The translations under genes were made by a program, and so were the position numbers. From Bifidobacterium simiarum (GTDB lineage Bacteria; Actinomycetota; Actinomycetes; Actinomycetales; Bifidobacteriaceae): 64,000 bases of DNA. Shown here in pieces: positions 54,388-64,000 of the stretch (the stretch's first letter is position 1; each line of letters opens with the position of its first letter). The notes below the pieces were generated by a model. The model made no database searches. It was not told the DNA's origin and worked only from the letters and a program-made list of their open reading frames with translations. The DNA lies in NCBI RefSeq assembly GCF_002802905.1, contig NZ_PEBK01000011.1, forward strand, positions 1 through 64,000, written 5' to 3'.

Positions 54388-54942
54388 TCAAATGCCGGAG
54401 GCCTGCCCCTCCCCCTGTGGCAGGCCGAGTTCCTCGCGAAGCCATGCGAGTTCGGCGGCGATCTCGGCGTCGTGCACGCGGATGATGCCGCGTCGGTAGG
54501 GGTCGTCGATCTGCTCGATGGAGAGCGGATTGCCGGCGTCGCAGTAGAAGAAGTGCACGTCCTGTCGTGCGATCAGGTCGTAGCGCCGGCGCAGCACCGC
54601 GTCACGGTCGGCCTTGTCCGGCACGACGGAAAGGAACGTCAATACGATCGTCCATTTGGCGATGTCGCTGACGTAGAAGCCGTCGGCGTTCCTCAATTCG
54701 TCGATCAGCCGCGCGCGTCCGGCGTCGAGCAGCGTGAACACGCGGCGCTGCCGGCCGTCGCGCGGCTCGGACCGTTCGGAGATCAGACCGGCCCCGACGA
54801 GCCGCGACGTCGCGGGGTAGATGGCGCCGTCGCTGAATCTGCGCGCGTCGCCCTGCAGTTGCTCCATTTTCTTGCGCAGCTCGTAGCCGCACATGCATCG
54901 CTCGGACAGAAAGCCGAGGATCATCATCTCAATCACGCTCAT
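54388..54942 (-). CDS. PadR-family transcriptional regulator
   Basis: 184 aa. The N-terminal winged helix reads VIEMMILGFLSERCMCGYEL, then DGAIYPATSRLVGAGLISER, then RVFTLLDAGR. A Vir_C-type helical dimerisation tail follows. PadR proteins repress stress-linked genes and sense small phenolics or drugs. It is divergent from the NAD(P)-binding reductase, with three related operator sites in the 197 bases between. It probably represses itself and that gene. Confidence 0.9.
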   Translation of the reverse strand: MSVIEMMILGFLSERCMCGYELRKKMEQLQGDARRFSDGAIYPATSRLVGAGLISERSEPRDGRQRRVFTLLDAGRARLIDELRNADGFYVSDIAKWTIVLTFLSVVPDKADRDAVLRRRYDLIARQDVHFFYCDAGNPLSIEQIDDPYRRGIIRVHDAEIAAELAWLREELGLPQGEGQASGI

Positions 54943-54951
54943 GCCCTCAGT

Positions 54952-55046
54952 ATATCTCTTTTCGACACGCCGCGTTTAGACATATCTCGATTCGATGTAT
55001 ATAGTGATGACCAACGCCACGAGATACCTCGAAAAGAGATATGTCG
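54952..55046. promoter_or_regulatory. three PadR-type operator sites between padR and the reductase
   Basis: Related sites: ATATCTCTTTTCGA (54952-54965), ACATATCTCGATTCGATGTAT (54980-55000) and, on the other strand, ATATCTCTTTTCGAGGTAT (55022-55042). The common core is ATATCTC-N2-TTCGA. The third copy differs by one base in 19 from the site at 44283-44301. Confidence 0.65.
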
Positions 55047-55139
55047 AAGCGTAGGAAACCGTAGTGACCACCCCATACGACACCTCGGCGACGGACCCCA
55101 TCGGGGGCAACGGCGCCGGACAACCGAAAGGAACCCATC

Positions 55140-55760
55140 ATGACGAACATCACCATCTTCGGCGCAGGCAACATCGGATCCGCCGTGGCCGGCATCGCCG
55201 TCAAGGCCGGCGCCGACGTGCAGGTCATCGACCGCAACCCGGACAAGGCCGCCGCCGCAGCCGAAGGCGTCGCCGGCGCGAAGTTCGGCGAGGCCACGAT
55301 CACCGGCGACATCGTCGTGCTCGCCCTGCCGTTCCCCGCCTACGACGAGGTGATCACCGCCTACGCCGACCAGCTGGCCGGCAGGACCGTGGTGGATGTG
55401 GCCAACCCCATCGACTTCACCACCTTCGACCTCGCCCTGCCGGAGGGCGCCAAGTCCGCCGCCGAATGGCTGGCCGGCAAGCTGCCGCAGTCCACGGTCG
55501 TCAAGGGCTTCAACACCACGTTTGCCGCCACCCTGGCCACCGGCGTCAACGACGGCGCGCCGACCGTTGTGCAGCTGGCCTCCGACGACGAGGACGCCAG
55601 GAAGGCCGTCGCCGCCGTCATCGAGGCCGCGGGGCTCAAGACCGTGAACGCCGGCCCGCTCAAGCGCGCCCAGTACCTCGAGGGCTACGGCGCCCTGCAG
55701 ATCATCCTCGGCGTGACCGAGCAGACCCCGTGGACCGGCGGCTTCAAGGTCGTCAGGTAG
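55140..55760 (+). CDS. NAD(P)-binding reductase (NADPH-dependent F420 reductase-like)
   Basis: 206 aa Rossmann protein. It begins ITIFGAGNIGSAVAGIAVKA with the NADP loop, then VQVIDRNPDKA, then VVDVANPIDF and VVKGFNTTFAATLATG, the pattern of F420-dependent NADP reductase-like proteins. Bifidobacteria do not make F420, so it more likely acts with NADP(H) on another carrier; that is inference. It is preceded by GAAAGGAACC and by the PadR operators. Confidence 0.87.
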   Translation: MTNITIFGAGNIGSAVAGIAVKAGADVQVIDRNPDKAAAAAEGVAGAKFGEATITGDIVVLALPFPAYDEVITAYADQLAGRTVVDVANPIDFTTFDLALPEGAKSAAEWLAGKLPQSTVVKGFNTTFAATLATGVNDGAPTVVQLASDDEDARKAVAAVIEAAGLKTVNAGPLKRAQYLEGYGALQIILGVTEQTPWTGGFKVVR

Positions 55761-55807
55761 GCGAAGGCCGCAGTACCCGCAGTACCCCAGCCAACCCCGT
55801 TCCCGAT

Positions 55808-55868
55808 GATTCACGGTGCCTTTCGGCCGTTTTCCCGGCCGGAGAACGACCATCAGGCACCATGAATC
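55808..55868. repeat. 61-bp palindromic dispersed repeat, copy 3
   Basis: GATTCACGGTGCC and GGCACCATGAATC are the outer arms, with GGCCGTTTTC and GAGAACGACC inside. Similarity to the copy at 38591-38651 continues into a following GGGGTTTTnnGCC stretch. It follows the reductase by 47 bases and may end its transcript. Confidence 0.85.
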
Positions 55869-55927
55869 AGGCGGAGCGGGGTTTTTCGCCGTGTGTGTCG
55901 CGGTCCGACCGGCATATGTTATTGTTT

Positions 55928-55951
55928 AAATGTCGAAACGTTTAGACATTT
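55928..55951. promoter_or_regulatory. inverted repeat upstream of the OYE gene
   Basis: AAATGTC and GACATTT are 7-base inverted arms 30 bases before the OYE start. GTTTAGACAT inside this site is also present at 54974-54983 in the PadR region, so the same regulator may act at both. Confidence 0.4.
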
Positions 55952-55980
55952 AGATATATAGATTGTGACGGGAGTGCACG

Positions 55981-57378
55981 ATGACGAAAAAGACCAATGC
56001 GACGAAAGGCGCCAATGTGGCGGAATCCATCACCACGGCAAACCCCACCGGCACGACGAAAGCCACCGGCACGGCAAACCCCACCGACACGGCAAATGCC
56101 AACGCCGCAACGACCGGCAGCGCCACGCGCCGCATGCTCGTCGCCGAACCGCTGACGCTGCCGTGCGGAGCGACGGTGAGGAACCGCTTCTACAAGTCGG
56201 CCATGAACGAGGCGCTCGCCGGCCGCGACTGTGCGCCGACCGAGGAGCATGTGCGCCTGTACCGGCGATGGGCGGCCGGCGGCGCGGGCGTGCTCGTCAC
56301 CGGCAACGTGATGGTCGACCGAACACAACTGGGCGAGCCCGGCAACGTGGCCGTCGAGGACGAGCGCGATCTCGCCATGCTGCGCCGCTGGGCCGCGGCC
56401 GGCACCGAACACGGCACGCACTGCTGGATGCAGATCAATCACCCCGGACGCCAGTCGCCCATCACCATCAACCGCAGCCCGGTGGCGCCGAGCGCCGGAC
56501 GGCTCGAAGGTGACTACGGCCGGTTCTTCGCCGAGCCACGAGAGCTCACCAAACCGCAGATCCGCGACATCATCCGCCGATTCGCCACCACCGCGGGCAT
56601 TGCCCGGAAGGCCGGGTTCACCGGCGTGGAGATCCACGCGGCGCACGGCTACCTCATCAACCAGTTCCTCTCCCCTCTCGACAACCACCGCACCGACGAA
56701 TACGGTGGCAGCCTCGAAAACCGGGCACGCCTCCTGTTCGAGATCGTCGACGCCGTACGCGCCGAGGTCGGCCCGAGATTCCCCGTCGCCGTGAAGATCA
56801 ACTCCAGCGACGGGTCGGTGTCCGGCGGATTCGACGAAGTCGAATCCATCCGGGTCATCAGGCGGCTGTCGGCCATGGGCGTCGACCTCATCGACATCTC
56901 CGGCGGCACGCTGGAGAAGCCGGTCATCCAGACCAATTCCGGGGCCCGGGAGGATGAGACGCGCGGCGTCTACTTCACCGACTTCGCCGAACGCCTCGCC
57001 GGCACGATCGACACGCCGATCGCCCTGACCGGCGGCTTCCGCAACGCCGCCGACATGGAGAAGGCGCTCGCCGGCGGCGTCACGCAGATGATCGGCATCG
57101 CCCGGCCGCTCGTCGTCAAGCCGAACCTGCCGAACCTCATCATGAACGCACGATGGCGGGGCACGGTCCGGCTGCCGTGGATCACCACCGGTCTCAAGGC
57201 GCTCGACAGGGCGTTCGGCGGCATTCTCGTCATCAGCTGGTTCGAGCTGCAGATGAACCGTATCGGCCGCGGCAAGTCGCCCGACCCGCGCATCGGCGGA
57301 CTGCGGGCGCTGCTCTTCGCCATCCGGCAGCACGGCATCGGCGCTCTCGCGCCCCGCCGCCGCAAGGGCCGGCAGTGA
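55981..57378 (+). CDS. NADH:flavin oxidoreductase, old yellow enzyme family
   Basis: 465 aa. The TIM barrel begins at about residue 50 (LTLPCGATVRNRFYKSAMNEAL). Active-site features are IHAAHGYLINQFLSPLDN (the catalytic His pair) and VDLIDISGGTLEKPV, with IALTGGFRNAADMEKAL for FMN binding. The enzyme reduces activated double bonds with NAD(P)H. The first ~45 residues are a low-complexity Ala/Asn/Thr stretch from short DNA repeats and are not part of the fold; the ATG at 55981 is retained because no better start lies after them. It precedes an SDR gene by 26 bases. Confidence 0.9.
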   Translation: MTKKTNATKGANVAESITTANPTGTTKATGTANPTDTANANAATTGSATRRMLVAEPLTLPCGATVRNRFYKSAMNEALAGRDCAPTEEHVRLYRRWAAGGAGVLVTGNVMVDRTQLGEPGNVAVEDERDLAMLRRWAAAGTEHGTHCWMQINHPGRQSPITINRSPVAPSAGRLEGDYGRFFAEPRELTKPQIRDIIRRFATTAGIARKAGFTGVEIHAAHGYLINQFLSPLDNHRTDEYGGSLENRARLLFEIVDAVRAEVGPRFPVAVKINSSDGSVSGGFDEVESIRVIRRLSAMGVDLIDISGGTLEKPVIQTNSGAREDETRGVYFTDFAERLAGTIDTPIALTGGFRNAADMEKALAGGVTQMIGIARPLVVKPNLPNLIMNARWRGTVRLPWITTGLKALDRAFGGILVISWFELQMNRIGRGKSPDPRIGGLRALLFAIRQHGIGALAPRRRKGRQ

Positions 57379-57404
57379 GCACGAGGAACGGAAGGAAACC
57401 TGCC

Positions 57405-58166
57405 ATGTCCATCGCCATCATCACCGGAGCCAGTTCAGGGCTCGGACGTCGATACGTCGACGCGATAGTCGCCGAATGCCCGGAGGTCGATGAGATCTGG
57501 ATCATCGCCCGCAATGCCGAGCGACTCGCCAGAACCGCCGCCGAATACCGGCATCCGCGCATCGTGCCGATGCCGCTTGACCTGACCGATCCTCAAGGCT
57601 TCGATCTGCTTAGGCAACGGCTGGAGGAACGACGGCCGACCGTCCGCATCCTCGTCAACGATGCCGGCGCCGTGCTCGGAGGCGAATTCGCAGGACAGGA
57701 TTCGCGACGTATCATGCAGATGCTGAGGCTCAACGTCATCGGCATCACGATGATGACGCGCGTATGCCTGCCGTACATGCGGCGTGGATCGATGATCCTA
57801 CAGGTCGGTTCCGTGTCCGGATTCGCGCCGAGCCCGAACCTCGCCGCCTACAGCGCCAGCAAAGCCTACATACGCACGTTCTCCATCACGCTGCGTCAGG
57901 AACTGCGATCGCAGGGAGTCCACGTCACCGCCGTGCAGCCCGGGCGCATGAATACGGCAATGAACAGGGGGAGGAACGGTTCGGGACTCGATGGCGACCG
58001 GCTCGGCTGGATCCCACAGCTCGACATGGACCGGTTGGCCCGAAATTCGATTCGCGCGGCGAAACGCAACCGCGCCACCTATACGATGGGAGCATTCAAC
58101 AAGGCGCTCGCCGTATTGACGAAAATCCTGCCGACAAGCCTGTTCGTATGGTTTTCCGCGATGTGA
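57405..58166 (+). CDS. short-chain dehydrogenase/reductase
   Basis: 253 aa classical SDR. The cofactor loop is TGASSGLGRRY at the N terminus, NDAGAVLGG corresponds to the NNAG motif, Ser is in VGSVSGF and the catalytic pair is YSASKAY. It reduces a carbonyl with NAD(P)H; the substrate is unknown. GAAGGAAACC precedes the ATG at 57405. With the OYE gene it forms a probable operon, perhaps with the ArsR gene downstream. Confidence 0.92.
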   Translation: MSIAIITGASSGLGRRYVDAIVAECPEVDEIWIIARNAERLARTAAEYRHPRIVPMPLDLTDPQGFDLLRQRLEERRPTVRILVNDAGAVLGGEFAGQDSRRIMQMLRLNVIGITMMTRVCLPYMRRGSMILQVGSVSGFAPSPNLAAYSASKAYIRTFSITLRQELRSQGVHVTAVQPGRMNTAMNRGRNGSGLDGDRLGWIPQLDMDRLARNSIRAAKRNRATYTMGAFNKALAVLTKILPTSLFVWFSAM

Positions 58167-58214
58167 CCATGACGGTTCGCCGGTACAATGACATTCCGAA
58201 CGGAAACGAGGTGG

Positions 58215-58619
58215 ATGATGGCCTTTGACGAGCGAGACGGCGACACGGACCGTACCGGCAACGACGCGGCAAGCGGCAGGGCATGCGACGGGCCGATCCG
58301 CAGTCTGGAGATCCTCAACGAGTGCATTCCGCTGTTCGAGACGCTGAAGGATCCGAACCGTCAGCGGCTGCTCGTGCAGCTGGTGTGCGGAGGACCGCAG
58401 ACGGTGGGCGAGCTGTGCGAATCCTCGACGCTTTCGCGCACGGCGGTCTCGCACCACATCAAGCTGCTGGCGCAGGCCGGGTTCATCGACGTCGCCAAGG
58501 AGGCCACGCGCCGCATCTGTACGGCCCGCGCCGACCGGTGGCTGCCGTTGCTCGACGAGCTCGCGGCCGCGCTAAAGGCCGATCTCGCCGCCGCCGAAGC
58601 GGAACGGACCGAGCGATAG
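58215..58619 (+). CDS. ArsR-family winged-helix regulator
   Basis: 134 aa. The winged helix reads IPLFETLKDPNRQRLLVQLV, then TVGELCESS and SRTAVSHHIKLLAQAGFIDV. The usual ArsR metal cysteine pair is absent (only one Cys in the ELCESS segment), so it probably senses something other than a metal. The ATG at 58215 is preceded by CGAGGTGG. Another in-frame ATG at 58188 is possible. It follows the SDR gene by about 50 bases and converges with the aldo/keto reductase. Confidence 0.88.
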   Translation: MMAFDERDGDTDRTGNDAASGRACDGPIRSLEILNECIPLFETLKDPNRQRLLVQLVCGGPQTVGELCESSTLSRTAVSHHIKLLAQAGFIDVAKEATRRICTARADRWLPLLDELAAALKADLAAAEAERTER

Positions 58620-58646
58620 CGGCCACGCCGGCCCGTTGGCCACCAG

Positions 58647-60798
<2,152 letters not shown>

Positions 60799-60957
60799 CT
60801 GCGACCTCCGGATCATGCGGTGCTGACGGCGATGTCCGTCACCGCCTTCCGAACCCATGAAACCGCGGAACGCCGCAAAGATCCAATACCCGCCACGGAT
60901 GGTTTTCCATGACGATATTGCATGACGCCGCCCATATGATCAGTCCTCGTCATCACC

Positions 60958-61020
60958 CGTATCGATGCCATCATTCGTATCGATGCCACCGCCCGCACCG
61001 ACGCCACCGACCGCACCGGT
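60958..61020. repeat. 18-bp degenerate tandem repeat
   Basis: Units CGTATCGATGCCATCATT, CGTATCGATGCCACCGCC and CGCACCGACGCCACCGAC run in order, followed by a partial fourth unit. They lie in the 250-bp gap between the AEC transporter and the next gene. I see no other feature in that gap. Confidence 0.65.
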
Positions 61021-61047
61021 CATTGCGCTCGCCGGCATCGGCTCAGA

Positions 61048-61884
61048 TCACCATGGGATCCCCATCATGTCGGCCATGTCCTCCATGTCGAGGCCGGTGT
61101 CCTTGGCGCGGCCGTAGAAGAGCCGGATCCACCCCGGGAAATCCGGATGGTATCCGCCCTTCCCGAAGGCGTTCATGAGCGCGTCGCGGGTATCGGGCCC
61201 GTCGGGTCGTCTCGCCTCGTAGACCGCGATCGCGCATGGCCGCCATGTGCCGCGCACCCTGGCGATGCGGTTAACGATGACGCCGCCGTGCGCGCCGTCG
61301 TATTTGGCGGCGTCAGGAGGACAGTACAGCTCATAGCTCCGGCCGTTGCGGACGTCCTTCACCCTCATCCGCGAGCGCGACGCATTGGCGTCGTCGATCC
61401 AGAACATCGAGGCGAAATTGGTGGCGTCCACCTCGCGCATGTCGGCGAGATGGGCCGTGCCGATGCGCCCGCAGTCGTACAGTCGCTCGGCCGCCACCAG
61501 ATACGGCGACTTGGAGGGTCCGGCGTATCCATCGCCGTCGCGGCAGTCACCGTCGCGGCCGCCATCACCGTGGCCGTCGTCGTCATTGCCGTGGCCGTTC
61601 TCTCTCCGCAGACGCAGCCGCGGCCTGCCGTCCCGCCCGTCGTCGTCCACCGACGCGGGGTCGACGGCGCATTCGAAGGCGAACCAGTCGCAGAACGACC
61701 AGTCGATCAGACGCAGCACGCCGTCCGGATGCCGTTTGAACGGGTTCATGTTCACCTCCCGGTAGAATCGGCGTCTGGCGTCGTCGTAGCCCTCCGGATC
61801 GGACCGGCGGAACAGTTCGGCCACGCTGCCGGTGTCCAGCAGCGCCGTCCCGGAATCGTCCGCATGTTCCATCGTCATCACCAT
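61048..61884 (-). CDS. hypothetical protein with a Gly/Asp/His-rich insertion
   Basis: 278 aa from the ATG at 61884 (GGGGAACGATC before it). Two conserved-looking parts (YREVNMNPFKRHPDGVLRLI, DWSFCDWFAFECAV; and AAERLYDCGRIGTAHLADMR, VFNVNR-like VIVNRIARVRG) flank a low-complexity stretch of about 50 residues rich in Asp, Gly, Arg and His. It is soluble, and I recognise no domain. The open frame extends up to 61977, close to the DnaA boxes. It may have a role tied to the neighbouring UvrA-like gene, but there is no direct evidence. Confidence 0.65.
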   Translation of the reverse strand: MVMTMEHADDSGTALLDTGSVAELFRRSDPEGYDDARRRFYREVNMNPFKRHPDGVLRLIDWSFCDWFAFECAVDPASVDDDGRDGRPRLRLRRENGHGNDDDGHGDGGRDGDCRDGDGYAGPSKSPYLVAAERLYDCGRIGTAHLADMREVDATNFASMFWIDDANASRSRMRVKDVRNGRSYELYCPPDAAKYDGAHGGVIVNRIARVRGTWRPCAIAVYEARRPDGPDTRDALMNAFGKGGYHPDFPGWIRLFYGRAKDTGLDMEDMADMMGIPW

Positions 61885-61992
61885 GATCGTTCCCCGCTTC
61901 CCTGTGGTTTGGTCATATCCCCCGCGAATCCCTCGCAGGTGAGCCACACTGTAGGGCGCACGGATCATGCGCCGCAACGGGGTCGGCGGGAA

Positions 61993-62070
61993 TGTGGATA
62001 AGCGGCCGGATTCCCTGCCGAAATCGGGAAAATGTGGATAACTTCATGCCGAATCGGCCGTTGTGGACAA
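61993..62070. promoter_or_regulatory. cluster of three DnaA boxes
   Basis: TGTGGATAA at 61993-62001 and 62033-62041 is the exact complement of the consensus DnaA box TTATCCACA, and TGTGGACAA at 62062-62070 differs by one base. All three have the same orientation. They lie between the hypothetical gene and the UvrA-like gene stop. Confidence 0.7.
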
Positions 62071-62087
62071 TTTCTGTCGGCCTGCGG

Positions 62088-64000
62088 TCACCCGTGCAGA
62101 TACCGGCCGGTGACGCTGGCGGGACTGGCGGCGATATCCGACGGGGATCCGGTGGCGACGATGCGGCCGCCTCCCACGCCGCCGCCGGGACCCATGTCGA
62201 TGATGTGATCGGCGTTGGCGATGACGTCCAGATCGTGTTCGATGACGACGACCGTGGCGCCGGCGGCGACCAGCCGGTCGAAGACGCCGAGCAGCACGCG
62301 CACGTCGAGCGGATGCAGTCCGATGGTCGGCTCGTCGAACACGAACACGGCGTCGGATTGCGCCCGCCCCATGTCGCTGGCGAGCTTGAGCCGCTGCGCC
62401 TCGCCGCCCGACAGGGCCGGCGTCGGCTCACCAAGCGTGAGATATCCCAAGCCAAGATCATGCAGGGTCTCCAGTCGCGTATGGACCTTGCGCAGATCGG
62501 CGGTTGCGGCCAGCGCCTCGTCCACGCTCATCGCCATGAGCTGCGGCAGGGTCAGCGGCCGCGCTTTGCCGGAGTCTCCCCGTTCCGAGTTCGGTTTCGC
62601 GCCCGTCTTCGGCGTGCGGTGGATATGCCCCGCCTCGGGAGCGTATCGGGTGCCATGGCAATCGGGGCATTCGATGTCCACGTCGGGCAGGAACTGCACG
62701 TCCAGCGAGATCGACCCGGTGCCGTCGCAGGTGGGGCAGCGCAGCCGTCCGGTGTTGTAGGAGAAGTCCCCCGCCCTGTATCCGGCCGCCTTGGCCTCCT
62801 CGCCGCGTGCGAACGCGCGACGCAGTTCGTCGTGGATGCCGGCGTAGGTGGCGACGGTCGATCGCACGTTCGCGCCGATCGGCGTGGCGTCGATGAGGTT
62901 CGCGCGCGTGATGCCTTCCGCGTCCAGCACACGCACATGATCCGGAAGGCTCTCCCCCGCCGCGCGCGCCTTCAGCGCGGGGATCAGCGACTCCAGCACC
63001 ATCGTCGTCTTGCCGGACCCGGAGACACCGGTCACGACGGTGAGCCGGCCGTGCGGAACGTCCACGCTCAGGGGCCTGACCGTATGCAGCGGACCGGTCT
63101 CCATATGGATCCGCCCGGCCTTGAACATATCGGCGGGAGCGACGACGTCGCGCACGCGTGCGGCATGATCCTCCGTCAGGAACGGTGCGATGCGGCTGCC
63201 ATCGGTCCGCGCGACCTCGTCCACCGTGCCCTGGGCGATCACATGGCCGCCGTCGGCGCCGGCCACCGGCCCCATCTCCACCAGATGGTCGACGGCCTTC
63301 AGGACCCGCACGTCATGATCGACGACGACCACGGAATTGCCGTCGGCCACGAGGTCCCGCATCACGCCGAGCAGACCGTCCACGTTCGCCGGATGCAGGC
63401 CGATCGACGGCTCGTCCAACACATACAGCACGCCGGTCGTACGATTGCGCACGGCACGGGCCAGCTGCACGCGCTGGCGCTCGCCGGTCGAGAGCGTCGC
63501 CCCGGCGCGATCGAGCGACAGATAGCCGAGGCCGAGCTCGAGCAGCCGTTTCGCCACGTCAAGGAACGATTCGCCGATGTTACGCGCCATCCGCCGCATT
63601 TCCGGCGGCAGCGTCTCGGGCACGCCGCGCACCCACGCCACGGCGTCGTCGAGCGTCATGGCCGTGGCCTGCGCGAGATTCACGTCGCCGATTCGCGGTG
63701 CCCGGGCGGCCGCCGACAGTCTCGTGCCGCCGCAGTCGGCGCACGGCCTCTCCACGAGGAACCGGGCCACGCGTTTCAGCCCCTTCTCGTCCTTGGCCTT
63801 GGCGAGCGCGTTCTCCACCGTGTAGACGGCGTTGTAGTAGGTGAAGTCAAGTTCGGCGAAGTCGTCGGATTTCTTCGACCGGTAGAGGATGTGCTTCTTG
63901 ACGGCCGGCCCGTTGAACACGATGTCGCGTTCCTTGGCGGTGAGCTGGTTGAACGGCACGTTCGTGCGCACGCCCATCGCGCCGCACACCTGCTTCATGA
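62088..64000 (-). CDS. UvrA-like excinuclease ATPase, C-terminal part (cut by window edge)
   Basis: At least 636 aa are in the window; the frame is open to the right edge, so the start is probably outside. The visible part has one ABC signature LSTGERQRVQLARAV with SIGLHPANVDGLLGVM, then a second Walker A GVSGSGKTTMVLES, a zinc segment (CPTCDGTGSIS then CPDCHGTRY), and LSGGEAQRLKLASDM. This is the repeat layout of UvrA. The short zinc/DNA region fits the UvrA2-like drug-resistance/repair paralogue group more than the housekeeping UvrA. The function is inferred. Confidence 0.85.
   Translation of the reverse strand, partial: MKQVCGAMGVRTNVPFNQLTAKERDIVFNGPAVKKHILYRSKKSDDFAELDFTYYNAVYTVENALAKAKDEKGLKRVARFLVERPCADCGGTRLSAAARAPRIGDVNLAQATAMTLDDAVAWVRGVPETLPPEMRRMARNIGESFLDVAKRLLELGLGYLSLDRAGATLSTGERQRVQLARAVRNRTTGVLYVLDEPSIGLHPANVDGLLGVMRDLVADGNSVVVVDHDVRVLKAVDHLVEMGPVAGADGGHVIAQGTVDEVARTDGSRIAPFLTEDHAARVRDVVAPADMFKAGRIHMETGPLHTVRPLSVDVPHGRLTVVTGVSGSGKTTMVLESLIPALKARAAGESLPDHVRVLDAEGITRANLIDATPIGANVRSTVATYAGIHDELRRAFARGEEAKAAGYRAGDFSYNTGRLRCPTCDGTGSISLDVQFLPDVDIECPDCHGTRYAPEAGHIHRTPKTGAKPNSERGDSGKARPLTLPQLMAMSVDEALAATADLRKVHTRLETLHDLGLGYLTLGEPTPALSGGEAQRLKLASDMGRAQSDAVFVFDEPTIGLHPLDVRVLLGVFDRLVAAGATVVVIEHDLDVIANADHIIDMGPGGGVGGGRIVATGSPSDIAASPASVTGRYLHG

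Noticed and set aside
61993-62070. chromosomal replication origin
   Set aside because: No dnaA, dnaN or AT-rich unwinding region is next to the DnaA boxes.

Overview
The window is a G+C-rich stretch of an actinobacterial chromosome. Gene content and order point to Bifidobacterium or a close relative: a SufBDC-SufS-SufU-SufT block, three-subunit PntAA/PntAB/PntB transhydrogenase, GlgC, PhoH-YbeY-CNNM-Era run and a Ctc-type L25. This assignment is inference from gene content; no rRNA is present.

1-1.2 kb is the right part of a decayed IS30-type element. 1.2-27 kb is ordinary core chromosome: a cupin, the transhydrogenase operon, an acyl-CoA ligase, a Gfo/Idh/MocA oxidoreductase, a ribosome-maturation operon (HIT-PhoH-YbeY-CNNM-Era, read right to left), RsmE, tRNA-Leu(GAG), a SpoU methyltransferase, GlgC, the suf block, PyrG, a large polytopic membrane protein and a hexose-6-phosphate mutarotase.

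28-33.4 kb is an AT-richer accessory island between the mutarotase and ilvE. Its intact part is a divergent pair: a GIY-YIG + DUF2075 helicase-like ATPase and a MazG-like nucleotide pyrophosphohydrolase whose start lies 68 bp from it. I regard this pair as the best candidate for a little-described defence module. Beside it lie an ISL3 transposase remnant, a solitary 20-bp copy of the IS30 inverted repeat, several tiny or frameshifted ORFs, and a phage-scaffold-like fragment.

33.5-39.4 kb returns to core genes: ilvE, rplY and an FtsX-type permease with its ATPase. 39.5-61 kb is rich in redox and carbonyl enzymes (flavodoxins, ferric-reductase-like flavoprotein, NAD(P)H oxidoreductases, old yellow enzyme, SDR, AKR, LDH, glycerol dehydrogenase), interleaved with one-component regulators (HxlR, AraC, LysR, PadR, ArsR) and MFS/AEC transporters. 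Two of these loci share an 18/19-bp identical operator, and three full copies of a 61-bp palindromic repeat lie between 38.6 and 55.9 kb. The window ends in a UvrA-like ATPase cut by the right edge, with three DnaA boxes downstream of it.
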